Source of the DNA: Corynebacterium minutissimum
Lineage (GTDB): Bacteria > Actinomycetota > Actinomycetes > Mycobacteriales > Mycobacteriaceae
Assembly (NCBI RefSeq): GCF_000805675.1
Contig: NZ_JSEF01000012.1
Span: 62,001-126,000 of the forward strand
DNA length: 64,000 bases
Direction of reading: 5' to 3'
The position numbers and the translations under genes were made by a program. Below are positions 43,774 to 52,639 of this stretch, piece by piece; within the stretch, counting starts at the first letter, position 1; the number at the start of each line of letters is the position of its first letter. The notes under the pieces were generated by a model. The model was not told the origin of the DNA, ran no database searches, and saw only the letters and a list, made by a program, of their open reading frames with translations.

Positions 43774-44628
43774 ATGGCTAAATTCAAGATTGAAGACGCA
43801 CTCAACCTACGCGCGGGCAAAAGCTTCCAGATCGACTCGGTAGATCCCTCGAGCACCCCGGGTTTTGACGGGGATAAAGACGAGCTTGATGCGCGGTTTT
43901 CCAAGTACGATGATGAGCTCTACGAGCTGCAAGAACGTCTCTTTGCCAACGGGCGTGCGTACGGTGAGGATGCCCCGGCCGCACTCATCGTCCTGCAAGG
44001 CATGGACACCTCCGGCAAAGGAGGTGCTATCCGCCACGTCTTTAACACTTTTGACCCGCAAGGGACGACGACTGTCGGCTTTGGAAAACCTACCGAAGAA
44101 GAGCTAAAGCACGACTTCCTGTGGCGCATCCGCAAACACGATCCGAAGCCAGGCCAAATCGTGGCTTTCGACCGTTCACACTATGAGGATGTGCTCATCC
44201 AGCGTGTGCACGAGTGGGTAGATGAAGAAGAAGTCGATCGCCGCATTGAGGCTATCCGTGACTACGAGCTAGAACTCACTGCTCAAGGTGTGAAGGTGAT
44301 CAAAATCTTCCTGCACATTTCCAAGGAAGCCCAGAGGGAAAATCTGCTTGAACGTACAGAGCGCGAAGATAAGTTCTGGAAGTACGACCCTTCAGACGTT
44401 GAGGAACGCGCATATTGGGACCAATACATGGCGGCTTACCAAGACGCGATTCAGCGCACGGATGAAAATTACGCTCCCTGGTATGTCATCCCCACTGACA
44501 ACAAGAAGTATGCCCGAATGGCGTTGAAGTTCCTGATTGTAGATCTCCTGCGCCACCTTCACCTGGAGTGGCCCGCGCCCGACTTCGACCCAGAAGTCGA
44601 GCGCGAGCGCATTGAGAACGCCGACTAG
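43774..44628 (+). CDS. ppk2: Polyphosphate kinase 2
   Basis: 284 residues of the PPK2 P-loop kinase family, which moves phosphate between polyphosphate and nucleoside mono- or diphosphates. Walker A is GMDTSGKGG (76-84), Walker B VAFDRSHYEDVLIQRVHEW, the lid ERTEREDKFWKYDPSD, and WYVIPTDNKKYARM near the end. The FDRSHYEDV form and overall length fit the group that includes the class III enzymes acting on AMP as well as ADP; that assignment is from memory. Single gene, convergent with the YbjN cluster. Confidence 0.9.
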   Translation: MAKFKIEDALNLRAGKSFQIDSVDPSSTPGFDGDKDELDARFSKYDDELYELQERLFANGRAYGEDAPAALIVLQGMDTSGKGGAIRHVFNTFDPQGTTTVGFGKPTEEELKHDFLWRIRKHDPKPGQIVAFDRSHYEDVLIQRVHEWVDEEEVDRRIEAIRDYELELTAQGVKVIKIFLHISKEAQRENLLERTEREDKFWKYDPSDVEERAYWDQYMAAYQDAIQRTDENYAPWYVIPTDNKKYARMALKFLIVDLLRHLHLEWPAPDFDPEVERERIENAD

Positions 44629-44690
44629 GTGCTGTTTCTATACTCTGTCCGATTTATTAATCTGGCTCGGTTTATTAACCTGACAGCGTT

Positions 44691-45170
44691 TTAGTCGTCA
44701 CTGTCTGCGAGCTCGCGGGCGGTGACGTTAAACGTATCCAGGACGGACAGCAGTGCCTCCTGGGCGTTAATGATGGCCACGTTGAGGGCATGGAAAAGCT
44801 GGTCCTCGCTCAAGCCCGCGGTGGTGACGAAGCAGGCGTCGCCACGCAGCTCAATGTTGCCGTTATCGGTGCCCACGAGGGCGCGGCCATCGAAGGCACC
44901 GGAGTTGAACTCATTGCACAGCACGTGGAACAGGGAAATGACCTCTTCGCCGAGCTGAGTGGGCAGAACGCATTCCAGACGCACAAGGCCTTCCTCGACG
45001 GTAATGACCCAATCCAGGTCATTGAGTCGAGCGACAGCGGCGGTGGCATCCTCCGGATGAGCGGTAGCTGCCATGTCGAGTTCCGCGCCATTGAGCAGGC
45101 TCAGGACGCGATCACGGGTGACCGCCGGCAGGGCAGAGCCAGACAGAATCTCGTAGGGATCAGCGCTCAC
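44691..45170 (-). CDS. YbjN-like protein 4 (last of four in tandem)
   Basis: 159-residue acidic, cytosolic protein with the YbjN fold pattern, related to type III secretion chaperones. After an opening helix that carries a leucine pair (DRVLSLL) come a beta sheet segment (DWVITVEEGLVRLECVLP), a helix (GEEVISLFHVLCNEFNSG), a second sheet (NIELRGDACFVTTAGLS) and a long C-terminal helix (EDQLFHALNVAIINAQEALLSVLDTF). No catalytic residues. The start is two bases after the preceding stop, so it is translated with the other three. Function unknown. Confidence 0.72.
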   Translation of the reverse strand: MSADPYEILSGSALPAVTRDRVLSLLNGAELDMAATAHPEDATAAVARLNDLDWVITVEEGLVRLECVLPTQLGEEVISLFHVLCNEFNSGAFDGRALVGTDNGNIELRGDACFVTTAGLSEDQLFHALNVAIINAQEALLSVLDTFNVTARELADSDD

Positions 45171-45172
45171 GA

Positions 45173-45760
45173 TTAGTCCTCTGCTTCCTGTTCTTGCATG
45201 TCATTCAACGTCGCTGCATTCCATGTCACTGCCTGTGGGAAACGCTCGGCCACAACCTCAAAAATCTCGGCAAAGCTCGCCAGGGAGCTGAGCAAGAAGT
45301 GACCAAGTTGCGCCAAGGACAGGCCTTCGCCCACAGCCATGGCGCGATTGGCGCACAACTGGACCTCGGCGCCATCTGATGGCTCTTCTGGACCGTCTGT
45401 GACGAAGTAGCTCAACGTTGGCGCAACGCTGGCCCAGTTGAGCTCAGCGACGGTGGCCGCAACCTCTTCTTCCGCGGACTCGGGAAGGGTGCCTTCCCAG
45501 GTGGCGAAGGCGCTCAAGGTATCGCCTTCCTCATTGAGGTCACAGTGCACTGCAATGTGAGGGATACCAGTCTGGAGAACGCGGTGGAATTTTTCCTCGG
45601 CGTCATCATCGGCAGCCCGATCCGCTTGAGTATCCACATCGGTACCCGCATCGCTGGCAGAACGGGGAGCTTCGAGGATGGCATAGTCGGCGTCGATAAG
45701 CTCGCACAGCTGCGCGAGCCTATCGATGCTTACCGGTTCAACAGCGTGGAGGTCGGTCAC
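45173..45760 (-). CDS. YbjN-like protein 3
   Basis: 195 residues, the most diverged of the four. The family pattern is seen in SIDRLAQLCELIDADYAIL at the start and in PHIAVHCDLNEEGDTLSAFATWEG. A long C-terminal helix pair (LAQLGHFLLSSLASFAEIFEVVAERFP and QAVTWN) closely echoes the end of protein 1 (FVMSTLDAILQSFEWIEQHYPQLVTW). An acidic, probably disordered stretch (about 33-55) is inserted near the N-terminus. Its ATG overlaps the stop of the preceding gene (ATGA). Confidence 0.7.
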   Translation of the reverse strand: MTDLHAVEPVSIDRLAQLCELIDADYAILEAPRSASDAGTDVDTQADRAADDDAEEKFHRVLQTGIPHIAVHCDLNEEGDTLSAFATWEGTLPESAEEEVAATVAELNWASVAPTLSYFVTDGPEEPSDGAEVQLCANRAMAVGEGLSLAQLGHFLLSSLASFAEIFEVVAERFPQAVTWNAATLNDMQEQEAED

Positions 45761-46272
45761 TGCTCCGCGCCTTCAGGGCTGCCTTCGGGTTTGCCTTCGC
45801 CGGCCTGTGCGGCGGATTCGGAACCGAGCTTGGCCATCTCCTCAGCGGCAGCAACCATGGCGTTTTGGGCGTTGATAACGCCATCCACAGAGGCACGCAG
45901 GGCAGAAGCAAGCTGCTCGTCATTCATGCCGGCGGCGCACGGAATATCAGACTCAGTGCGCACCAATAGCATTCCGTCGAAGTCCGTAATGACTGCGCTG
46001 GCGCCCATTGCTACCGAGTTGATCTGATTGGCAGCCAAGAAAAGCCCAGCGTCTGCCTTGGCATACTCAGCGTCCGTCGGCACGTCGCAGCGCACGATGG
46101 CCACGCTGTCGAGCACAGCGAACATGCACGGTAGGCCGTTGAGGTTGGCGGTGGCGGCGTCGGTGCGGCCGGTGACCGGTTCGAGCTCAATGTCGAAGGT
46201 CTTCATCGCGGCGATGATGCGATCGAGGGTGACGTCGGGCAAGGCATGAGGATCTTGAGCCGGCTTAGTCAT
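45757..46272 (-). CDS. YbjN-like protein 2
   Basis: 171 residues: start helix DVTLDRIIAAMKTFDIEL, sheet with ATANLNGLPCMFAVLDSVAIVRCDVP, helix around GLFLAANQINSV, second sheet AVITDFDGMLLVRTESDIPCA, and the long helix MNDEQLASALRASVDGVINAQNAMV. The C-terminus is a Gly/Pro/Glu-rich tail. The start of this gene overlaps the end of protein 1 by 8 nt. No enzymatic motif is visible. Confidence 0.75.
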   Translation of the reverse strand: MTKPAQDPHALPDVTLDRIIAAMKTFDIELEPVTGRTDAATANLNGLPCMFAVLDSVAIVRCDVPTDAEYAKADAGLFLAANQINSVAMGASAVITDFDGMLLVRTESDIPCAAGMNDEQLASALRASVDGVINAQNAMVAAAEEMAKLGSESAAQAGEGKPEGSPEGAEQ

Positions 46273-46780
46273 GGTTGTGCTCCTTCCAGGTCACAAGCTG
46301 CGGGTAGTGCTGTTCAATCCACTCGAAGGACTGCAGGATGGCATCCAAGGTGGACATCACGAAGGCACCCAGCTGGTTGCGGGAAGCGCCATGCGACGTG
46401 TCGAGTTCACGGGCACCAGAAACTGCCAAGGCATTGTCAGGGGCCTCAAAGAAGCGGAACGTCGGTGTGAAGTGGTCCTGGTTCCACGAGTTGATGTGCA
46501 TGAGCAGGTTCGGTGCCTCGGAGGAAGGTACCGAGCCACGCCAGACGGAGTCCACGATGAGGGAGGAGCCGACGAGCTGGAAGGCAATGGCCGCGTTGGA
46601 GAAACCCGTGCGCAGTAGCTTAACGGTGCCTTGCTTCTCAGTTTGCTGCTCTTCCATGCGGTACTCCAAACCTTCGGAATCGAAGATTTCCGCAATACGC
46701 TCGAGCGTTACGTCCTCCACTGGGGTATCGGGCAGCAGGACGCGCTCCTGCGCACCGCCTTGGTTATTCGCGTCAGTCAA
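46265..46780 (-). CDS. YbjN-like protein 1 (first of four in tandem)
   Basis: 171 residues, closest to typical YbjN-domain proteins. Segments are VTLERIAEIFDSEGLEYRM, FQLVGSSLIVDSVWRG, NLLMHINSWNQDHFTPTFRFFE and SRNQLGAFVMSTLDAILQSFEWIEQHYPQLVTW. Members in other bacteria are linked to stress tolerance or act as putative chaperones; biochemical function is not established. The gene leads an operon of four paralogues with 8-nt, 4-nt overlaps and a 2-nt gap. Confidence 0.78.
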   Translation of the reverse strand: MTDANNQGGAQERVLLPDTPVEDVTLERIAEIFDSEGLEYRMEEQQTEKQGTVKLLRTGFSNAAIAFQLVGSSLIVDSVWRGSVPSSEAPNLLMHINSWNQDHFTPTFRFFEAPDNALAVSGARELDTSHGASRNQLGAFVMSTLDAILQSFEWIEQHYPQLVTWKEHNHD

Positions 46781-46867
46781 TTTTTTGTCTCACTCACTTC
46801 GCTTGGTTAACAACCACATTTTTCTTTACGCCCCGACCCTACCGGAGCCAGGTTGGCCGGGTACGTC

Positions 46868-48214
46868 CTAGGGGGTCTGGAAGAGCTCCTCGCCGCCCAG
46901 CTCGTGCGCCAGAGCTTGGCTCACCTCGGGATAGCGGAAAACATGGCCCAATTCTTCCAATTTGGCGGGGACTACCTTCTGGTTGGCTAGTGCCAATTCT
47001 CGGGCGCCTTCTTTGCCAAGGAGCAAGGCGGGGCCCAGGCTCGGGATGGGAATAACGGTGGGGCGGTGCAGTTTGCGACCCAAAGCGTCGACATAGTCGC
47101 GATTCTGGACTGGGGTGGGGGAGACAGCGTTAATGGGTCCTTCCCACTCCGGGTCAAGGGCGGCGCGAACATACATGTCCTGCAGATCATCCTGGGCCAC
47201 CCAGCTGTACCAAATTTCACCTTTGCCAAACGCGCCGCCGAGGCCGGTTGAAAACACCGCGCGCAGCAGCGGGAGCATGCCGCCATTTCCTGATTGCACA
47301 ATGCCTGTGCGCATATTCACCAAACGCTTGCCGGCATCGCGCACTGGTGCGCACGCGTTTTCCCATGCTTCGACGACATCGGCAAGGAAACCTTCACCGC
47401 GCTCAGAGTTCTCGGTCAGTTCTTCATCGCCGCGGTCAGGGCCATAGAAACCAATGGCGGAGGCGCACACCATCGCGCGCACAGAATCCGTAGTGGCGGC
47501 AACGTGTGCGAGCAAGTGCGTTGGGCCCACGCGGGAATCCCGAATGGCGTCCTTGTGAGAGGAGTTAAAACGCCCAAAGATGGGCTCGCCGGCGAGGTGG
47601 ATGAGGACGTCGACGCCCTCTAGGAGATCCTTGGCGGGAAGATTCGGGCGCCACAAACGTTCGCCGACTCCTGGGTTCGAGCGAACGAGCGGGATGACGG
47701 TGTGGCCCAGTGTACTTAGCTGCGCGGACACTGCCTTTCCCACCGTGCCGTGCGAGCCAGTAAGAGCCACCGTTAATGGCTTATCATTCAACACGCCCAA
47801 GCGCTGCTTGAAACGGAAGTCCTCCACGAGCTGGTGCTGACGATAGGCAAACATGGACTCAATAACTGCGGTGGGGATTCGGGTATCCACCTTGTCCGTA
47901 ATGAGCGTGCCCTCTGGGTGATCCGCAAAGAGGTGGTCGTGGCGCCAATGGGCCAAGGCGCGGAACGGCGCGTTGATGCAGACGTCCCGGAAGGACTTCT
48001 GTGGTTGGTATCCAGCTAGGTCATGGCGCGCAACCCACTTCAGTCCGCCCGGCAGTCCCAGCACTGAGGTGCCAGTGGCCAGTGATTGTGCTTGCTGCAG
48101 AGGGGTCATGAACCCAAACGGTGCGTTGAGCCTTGTCAGTGCTCCGGGGCGCTCGTGCCATTGCCACACCTCCTCGCGCGGTGCTGGAACAACGTGCTGG
48201 GTGGTGAAACTCAC
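46868..48214 (-). CDS. TIGR01777-family epimerase with an N-terminal SRPBCC domain
   Basis: 448 residues in two parts. Residues ~1-140 form a START/SRPBCC-like ligand domain (MSFTTQHVVPAPREEVWQWHERPGALTRLNAP, in parts; DKVDTRIPTAVIESMFAYRQHQL). Residues ~147-445 are an extended SDR of the YfcH/SulA (TIGR01777) group, with TVALTGSHGTVGKAV replacing the typical GGTGFIG loop, VDVLIHLAGEPI, SAIGFYGP and ISWVHIDDL-like YSWVAQDDLQDM. SRPBCC fusions of this family occur in actinobacteria. Substrates are unknown. It stands alone between the YbjN genes and the pyrimidine operon, transcribed away from the latter. Confidence 0.85.
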   Translation of the reverse strand: MSFTTQHVVPAPREEVWQWHERPGALTRLNAPFGFMTPLQQAQSLATGTSVLGLPGGLKWVARHDLAGYQPQKSFRDVCINAPFRALAHWRHDHLFADHPEGTLITDKVDTRIPTAVIESMFAYRQHQLVEDFRFKQRLGVLNDKPLTVALTGSHGTVGKAVSAQLSTLGHTVIPLVRSNPGVGERLWRPNLPAKDLLEGVDVLIHLAGEPIFGRFNSSHKDAIRDSRVGPTHLLAHVAATTDSVRAMVCASAIGFYGPDRGDEELTENSERGEGFLADVVEAWENACAPVRDAGKRLVNMRTGIVQSGNGGMLPLLRAVFSTGLGGAFGKGEIWYSWVAQDDLQDMYVRAALDPEWEGPINAVSPTPVQNRDYVDALGRKLHRPTVIPIPSLGPALLLGKEGARELALANQKVVPAKLEELGHVFRYPEVSQALAHELGGEELFQTP

Positions 48215-48354
48215 TGTGTAAAGACCTGCCTCACGGTGATTGGGGGTAAGAAAGCTCGGTGCGAGCCTTCAAAAGAGCAAGGGAAAAGTGCTATGGTTGG
48301 TGCTGACTTTCAAGCATAGACAGTCTAAGTAACCCTTGTCCGACATCCTTTAAA

Positions 48355-48383
48355 GACCGCACTGTGAGGCGGGGAAGGAGGTC
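48355..48383 (+). promoter_or_regulatory. Hairpin over the pyrR ribosome site (candidate PyrR RNA target)
   Basis: CCGC (48357-48360) pairs with GCGG (48369-48372) around a loop ACTGTGAG that contains the GUGAG feature of PyrR binding loops. An outer pair, GACC (48355-48358) with GGTC (48380-48383), would fold the AAGGAGG ribosome site (48375-48381) into the structure. Translational repression by PyrR-UMP, as described in mycobacteria, is the inference. Confidence 0.45.
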
Positions 48384-48386
48384 ACG

Positions 48387-48983
48387 ATGAGTGAAACCGA
48401 CATTCACGCGGAGTCCAATGAGCTATTGAGCTCGTCCGACGTCGCGCGTACCGTCGCACGCATCGCGCACCAGATCATTGAAAAAACTGCGCTTGATTCG
48501 AGTGATTCTCCTCGGGTCGTGCTCTTAGGCATTCCCTCTGGTGGCGTGCCGCTAGCACAACGCCTCGCTGACAAGATTGAGGAATTCTCTGGGGTGGAGG
48601 TTCCCTGGGGTTCCCTTGACATCACCTTGTACCGCGATGACTTGTATTCGCGCCCGCATCGCGCGCTCAAGCCCACCACGGTGCCTGATGGTGGCATCAA
48701 TGGCGCCACCGTCATTCTCGTGGATGATGTGCTCTATTCTGGCCGCACCATTCGTGCTGCGCTCGATGCCCTCGCCGATATTGGCCGTCCCGACATCATC
48801 CAGCTCGCCGTCCTCGTGGACCGCGGCCACCGCCAGGTTCCTATCCGCGCGGATTATGTGGGCAAGAACATCCCCACCGCGCGTGATGAGGACGTCACCG
48901 TCTACAACGCCGACATTGACGGTCGCGATGCCGTCGTGCTCACTCGCTCTACCGCATCGGCCGAGCCCGGCAAGGAGGACTAA
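48387..48983 (+). CDS. pyrR: PyrR, pyrimidine operon regulator / uracil phosphoribosyltransferase
   Basis: RNA-binding attenuation or translational regulator with uracil phosphoribosyltransferase activity. 198 residues of type I PRTase fold: [18 protein letters not shown] near the start, the PRPP loop [21 protein letters not shown] (13-residue signature with two Asp), and [23 protein letters not shown] 48387 has AAGGAGG 5 bases upstream. It heads a six-gene operon through pyrF. The next gene starts in the base after its stop. Confidence 0.95.
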   Translation: MSETDIHAESNELLSSSDVARTVARIAHQIIEKTALDSSDSPRVVLLGIPSGGVPLAQRLADKIEEFSGVEVPWGSLDITLYRDDLYSRPHRALKPTTVPDGGINGATVILVDDVLYSGRTIRAALDALADIGRPDIIQLAVLVDRGHRQVPIRADYVGKNIPTARDEDVTVYNADIDGRDAVVLTRSTASAEPGKED

Positions 48984-49955
48984 ATGAAACACCTCATTAA
49001 TATCGCTGATTTGAGCGCTGCCGAAATCTTGGCGCTCATGGATGAGGCGGACCGCTTCCGCGAAGCGCTCAACGGCCGGGAGGTTAAAAAGCTTCCGACC
49101 CTGCGCGGTCGCACCGTCTTCACGCTGTTCTACGAGAACTCCACGCGAACTCGTTCCTCCTTCGAAACCGCAGGTAAGTGGATGTCTGCTGACGTCATTA
49201 ATCTCTCTGCGTCCAGCTCTTCGGTCAAGAAGGGCGAGTCTTTGAAGGACACAGGCTTGACGCTGACCTCTATTGGCGCGGATGCCATCATCATCCGCCA
49301 TCCTTCTTCGGGTGCGGCACAGCAGCTGGCCGGCTGGGTTGCCCCAGAAGGCCAGGGGCCGAGTGTTATCAACGCCGGTGACGGGGCGCACCAGCACCCA
49401 ACGCAGGCGCTTCTCGACGCCACCACGATGCGCCAACGCCTAGGTCTTGACTCCGAACGATCCGGCTCTGGTACGGGATTTGAGGGCCTCAAGGTCACCA
49501 TTGTGGGTGACTGCCTGCATTCCCGCGTGGTGCGTTCCAACGTGGACTTGTTGAGCACCCTGGGTGCTGACGTCACCCTAGTGGCGCCGCCTACCTTGCT
49601 GCCTTTCGGCGTGGAGAACTGGCCGGTACGGGTATCCCACGATTTCGATGCGGAGGTTCCCGCCTCAGATGTGGTCATGATGTTGCGTGTTCAGGCCGAG
49701 CGCATGAATGGCGGCTTCTTCCCTTCGCACCGCGAATACGCGACGCTATATGGCCTGTCGAAGGACCGCGCTGCGGCGATGAAGAAGGACGCCATCATCA
49801 TGCACCCAGGGCCCATGGTCCGCGGTATGGAAATTAACTACGCCGTTTCAGACTTTGATAATTCGGCTGTGCTCCAGCAGGTCAACAACGGTGTTCACGT
49901 GCGCATGGCTACCTTGTTCACTCTGCTTACCAATGGCGAGAACGCCGGAATCTAG
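48984..49955 (+). CDS. pyrB: Aspartate carbamoyltransferase catalytic chain
   Basis: Condenses carbamoyl phosphate and aspartate. 323 residues with the carbamoyl-phosphate site [16 protein letters not shown] (about 50-65), [13 protein letters not shown], the [12 protein letters not shown] loop, [17 protein letters not shown], and [12 protein letters not shown]. Start ATG 48984 directly abuts the pyrR stop. No regulatory chain pyrI is seen, which is normal for Gram-positives. Confidence 0.97.
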   Translation: MKHLINIADLSAAEILALMDEADRFREALNGREVKKLPTLRGRTVFTLFYENSTRTRSSFETAGKWMSADVINLSASSSSVKKGESLKDTGLTLTSIGADAIIIRHPSSGAAQQLAGWVAPEGQGPSVINAGDGAHQHPTQALLDATTMRQRLGLDSERSGSGTGFEGLKVTIVGDCLHSRVVRSNVDLLSTLGADVTLVAPPTLLPFGVENWPVRVSHDFDAEVPASDVVMMLRVQAERMNGGFFPSHREYATLYGLSKDRAAAMKKDAIIMHPGPMVRGMEINYAVSDFDNSAVLQQVNNGVHVRMATLFTLLTNGENAGI

Positions 49956-49973
49956 ACGAGGAGATACCTAGAT

Positions 49974-51335
49974 ATGACTACTTATCCTGACACCGGCGTG
50001 CTCTCCGCCCCAGCGGCAGACACCCTGCTCATCACCAACGTGCGTCCCTACGGTGAGGGCGACCCCACCGACGTCCTCATCAAAGACGGCGTTATCGCGT
50101 CGATCGGTGCTGGGGCCGTCGGGGCGGGTGCCGCGGGCGATGAGTCCGGCAACACGTCCCCAGACCGCACCATTGATGCTGGCGGCAACGTGCTGTTGCC
50201 GGGCCTGGTGGATATGCACGTTCACCTGCGCGAACCTGGCCGTGAAGATACTGAAACCATTGAGACGGGCTCCCGTGCTGCTGCCAAGGGCGGCTTCACT
50301 GCTGTATTCACCATGGCGAATACCATGCCCGTGACTGACCAGCCGATTATCGCCGAGTCTGTATGGGCCAAGTCCCAAAAGCTGGGCCTGTGCGATGTCC
50401 ACCCGGTCGGCTCCATCACCAAGGGCCTCGAAGGCAAGACCCTCACGGAGTTCGGCATGATGGCCCGCTCTGACGCCAAGGTCCGTATGTTCTCCGATGA
50501 CGGCAAGTGCGTTGAGGACCCGCAGCTTATGCGCCGTGCGTTGGAATACGCCAAGGGCCTCGATGTGCTCCTCGCCCAGCATGCTGAGGACCACCGCATG
50601 ACTGAAGGTGCCTGCGCCAACGAAGGCGAGGTCGCCGCACGTTTGGGCCTGCGTGGCTGGCCGCGCGTGGCTGAGGAATCCATCGTGGCGCGCGACGCAC
50701 TCCTGGCCCGTGACTACGGCAACCGTATGCACATCTGCCATGCCTCCACGAAGGGAACCGTCGAGCTTCTCAAGTGGGCCAAGGAGCAGGACATCCCGCT
50801 CACCGCGGAGGTCACTCCTCACCACCTGCTGATGACGGATGACAAGCTCTTGTCTTACGACGGAGTCTTCCGCGTCAACCCGCCGCTGCGCGAACAGTCC
50901 GATACCGAGGCATTGCGTCAGGCCTTGCTTGATGGGCTTATCGACGTCGTCGCTACCGACCACGCCCCGCACGGCAGCGAAGACAAGTGCGTGGAGTTCG
51001 AAAACGCCAAGCCCGGCATGCTGGGCTTGGAATCCTCCCTGGCTGTCATCGCTAAGCTTTTTGTCGCGACAGGCTTGGCGGACTGGCGCTTCGTCGCCCG
51101 CGTCATGTCCGAACGCCCAGCTGAGATTACCCGCCTCCCGGGCCACGGTCGCCCCATCGCCGAGGGCGAGCCGGCCAACCTCACCATTGTTGACCCAGAG
51201 CACTCCTGGGTTTCTGACTCCACGCGCTTGGCTTCGAAGTCGGAGAACAACCCCTATGAAGGTGAAGAGTTTGGCGCACGCGTAACGCACACCATCTTGC
51301 GTGGAGCGGTGACCTACGACCTCACCGCCGAATAA
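49974..51335 (+). CDS. pyrC: Dihydroorotase
   Basis: Cyclises carbamoyl aspartate. 453-residue type I (class I) amidohydrolase: zinc motif [16 protein letters not shown] (HxH), [14 protein letters not shown] segment, [16 protein letters not shown], and the Asp ligand in ATDHAPH. The N-terminal ~20 residues are slightly longer than usual. It lies 18 bp after pyrB and 65 bp before carA. Confidence 0.96.
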   Translation: MTTYPDTGVLSAPAADTLLITNVRPYGEGDPTDVLIKDGVIASIGAGAVGAGAAGDESGNTSPDRTIDAGGNVLLPGLVDMHVHLREPGREDTETIETGSRAAAKGGFTAVFTMANTMPVTDQPIIAESVWAKSQKLGLCDVHPVGSITKGLEGKTLTEFGMMARSDAKVRMFSDDGKCVEDPQLMRRALEYAKGLDVLLAQHAEDHRMTEGACANEGEVAARLGLRGWPRVAEESIVARDALLARDYGNRMHICHASTKGTVELLKWAKEQDIPLTAEVTPHHLLMTDDKLLSYDGVFRVNPPLREQSDTEALRQALLDGLIDVVATDHAPHGSEDKCVEFENAKPGMLGLESSLAVIAKLFVATGLADWRFVARVMSERPAEITRLPGHGRPIAEGEPANLTIVDPEHSWVSDSTRLASKSENNPYEGEEFGARVTHTILRGAVTYDLTAE

Positions 51336-51400
51336 TCGGGACAATAGATAAAGACACCACGAGCAATCAACGCTTTCTATTCGAAAGGCCACCACACACC

Positions 51401-52609
51401 GTGACTTCCACAGAGACTTCAACTGCAACCTTGATCAGCGAGGCGCGTCCCGGCACGAAGCCCACTTCCGCCATCCTGGTTTTGGCTGACGGCCGTACCT
51501 TCCGCGGCTTCGGCTTCGGTGCTACCGGCACCACCCTGGGAGAGGCCGTGTTTACCACTGCCATGACCGGCTACCAGGAAACGATGACAGATCCGTCGTA
51601 CCACCGCCAGATTGTGGTGACCTCCGCACCACAAATCGGTAACACCGGCTGGAACGATGAGGACAACGAGTCCCATGACGATAAAATCTGGGTCGCCGGC
51701 CTCGTTATCCGTGACCTTTCCCGCCGCGTCTCCAACTGGCGCGCGAAGCGTTCCCTGCCGGAGGAGATGGAGAAGCAGGGCACTATCGGCATCGGCGGTA
51801 TCGATACCCGCACCCTGGTGCGCCACCTCCGCAACCACGGGTCCATCAAGGCCGGTATCTTCTCGGGCGAGGCTGCCGAGAGGGACGTCGAGGAGCTCAT
51901 CGCTGAGGTGAAGAACCAGCCATCCATGGCTGGGCTTGACCTCTCTGAGGAGGTTTCCACCGACAAGCCGTACACGATTGAGGCAGTCGGGGAGAAGCGC
52001 TTTACCGTCGTGGCCTATGACATGGGTGTTAAGACTGCAACGCCGAACAACTTTGCGCAGCGCGGCATTGAAACCGTCGTGGTACCCGCAAATACCTCGT
52101 TCGAGGAGATCAAACAGTACAACCCGGATGGCGTGTTCGTCTCCAATGGTCCGGGTGACCCGGCAACTGCCGACGTCATGGTGGGCATTGTCCGCGACAT
52201 CCTCGCGGCCGAGTACCCGTTCTTCGGTATCTGCTTTGGCAATCAAATCCTCGGCCGTGCGCTGGGCATGGACACCTACAAGCTGAAATTCGGCCACCGC
52301 GGCATCAACGTGCCGGTGCGCAACCAACTCACCGGCAAGATCGATATCACCTCCCAGAATCATGGCTTTGCCCTAGCCAGCCCGTCCGGCAAGGAAGACC
52401 CTGCCGGCGAGGAATTCGATACTGACTTCGGCCCAGCAGTAGTTTCCCACACCTGCCTCAATGACAACACCATCGAAGGCGTTGCACTTAAGAATGGCAT
52501 GGCCTACTCCGTGCAATACCACCCTGAGTCCGCCGCTGGCCCGCACGATGCGAACCCGCTCTTTGACCAGTTCATTGAGCTCATGACTGAGAAGTCCCCG
52601 AACAAGTAA
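51401..52609 (+). CDS. carA: Carbamoyl-phosphate synthase small subunit
   Basis: Glutamine amidotransferase subunit that hands ammonia to CarB. 402 residues: an N-terminal domain with TGYQETMTDPSYHRQIVV, and a C-terminal class I GATase domain with the nucleophile FFGICFGNQILGRALG (Cys) and YHPESAAGPHD (His/Glu). A GTG start at 51401 follows GAAAGG; the first ~20 residues are a non-conserved extension rich in Thr/Ser. Confidence 0.96.
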   Translation: MTSTETSTATLISEARPGTKPTSAILVLADGRTFRGFGFGATGTTLGEAVFTTAMTGYQETMTDPSYHRQIVVTSAPQIGNTGWNDEDNESHDDKIWVAGLVIRDLSRRVSNWRAKRSLPEEMEKQGTIGIGGIDTRTLVRHLRNHGSIKAGIFSGEAAERDVEELIAEVKNQPSMAGLDLSEEVSTDKPYTIEAVGEKRFTVVAYDMGVKTATPNNFAQRGIETVVVPANTSFEEIKQYNPDGVFVSNGPGDPATADVMVGIVRDILAAEYPFFGICFGNQILGRALGMDTYKLKFGHRGINVPVRNQLTGKIDITSQNHGFALASPSGKEDPAGEEFDTDFGPAVVSHTCLNDNTIEGVALKNGMAYSVQYHPESAAGPHDANPLFDQFIELMTEKSPNK

Positions 52610-52639
52610 ACCGCAACCAGGAAAAGGAAGAAGAAACTT

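Noticed and set aside
49968..51428. Minus-strand frame of 486 codons over pyrC
   Set aside because: Antisense shadow in high-GC DNA with no known protein pattern.
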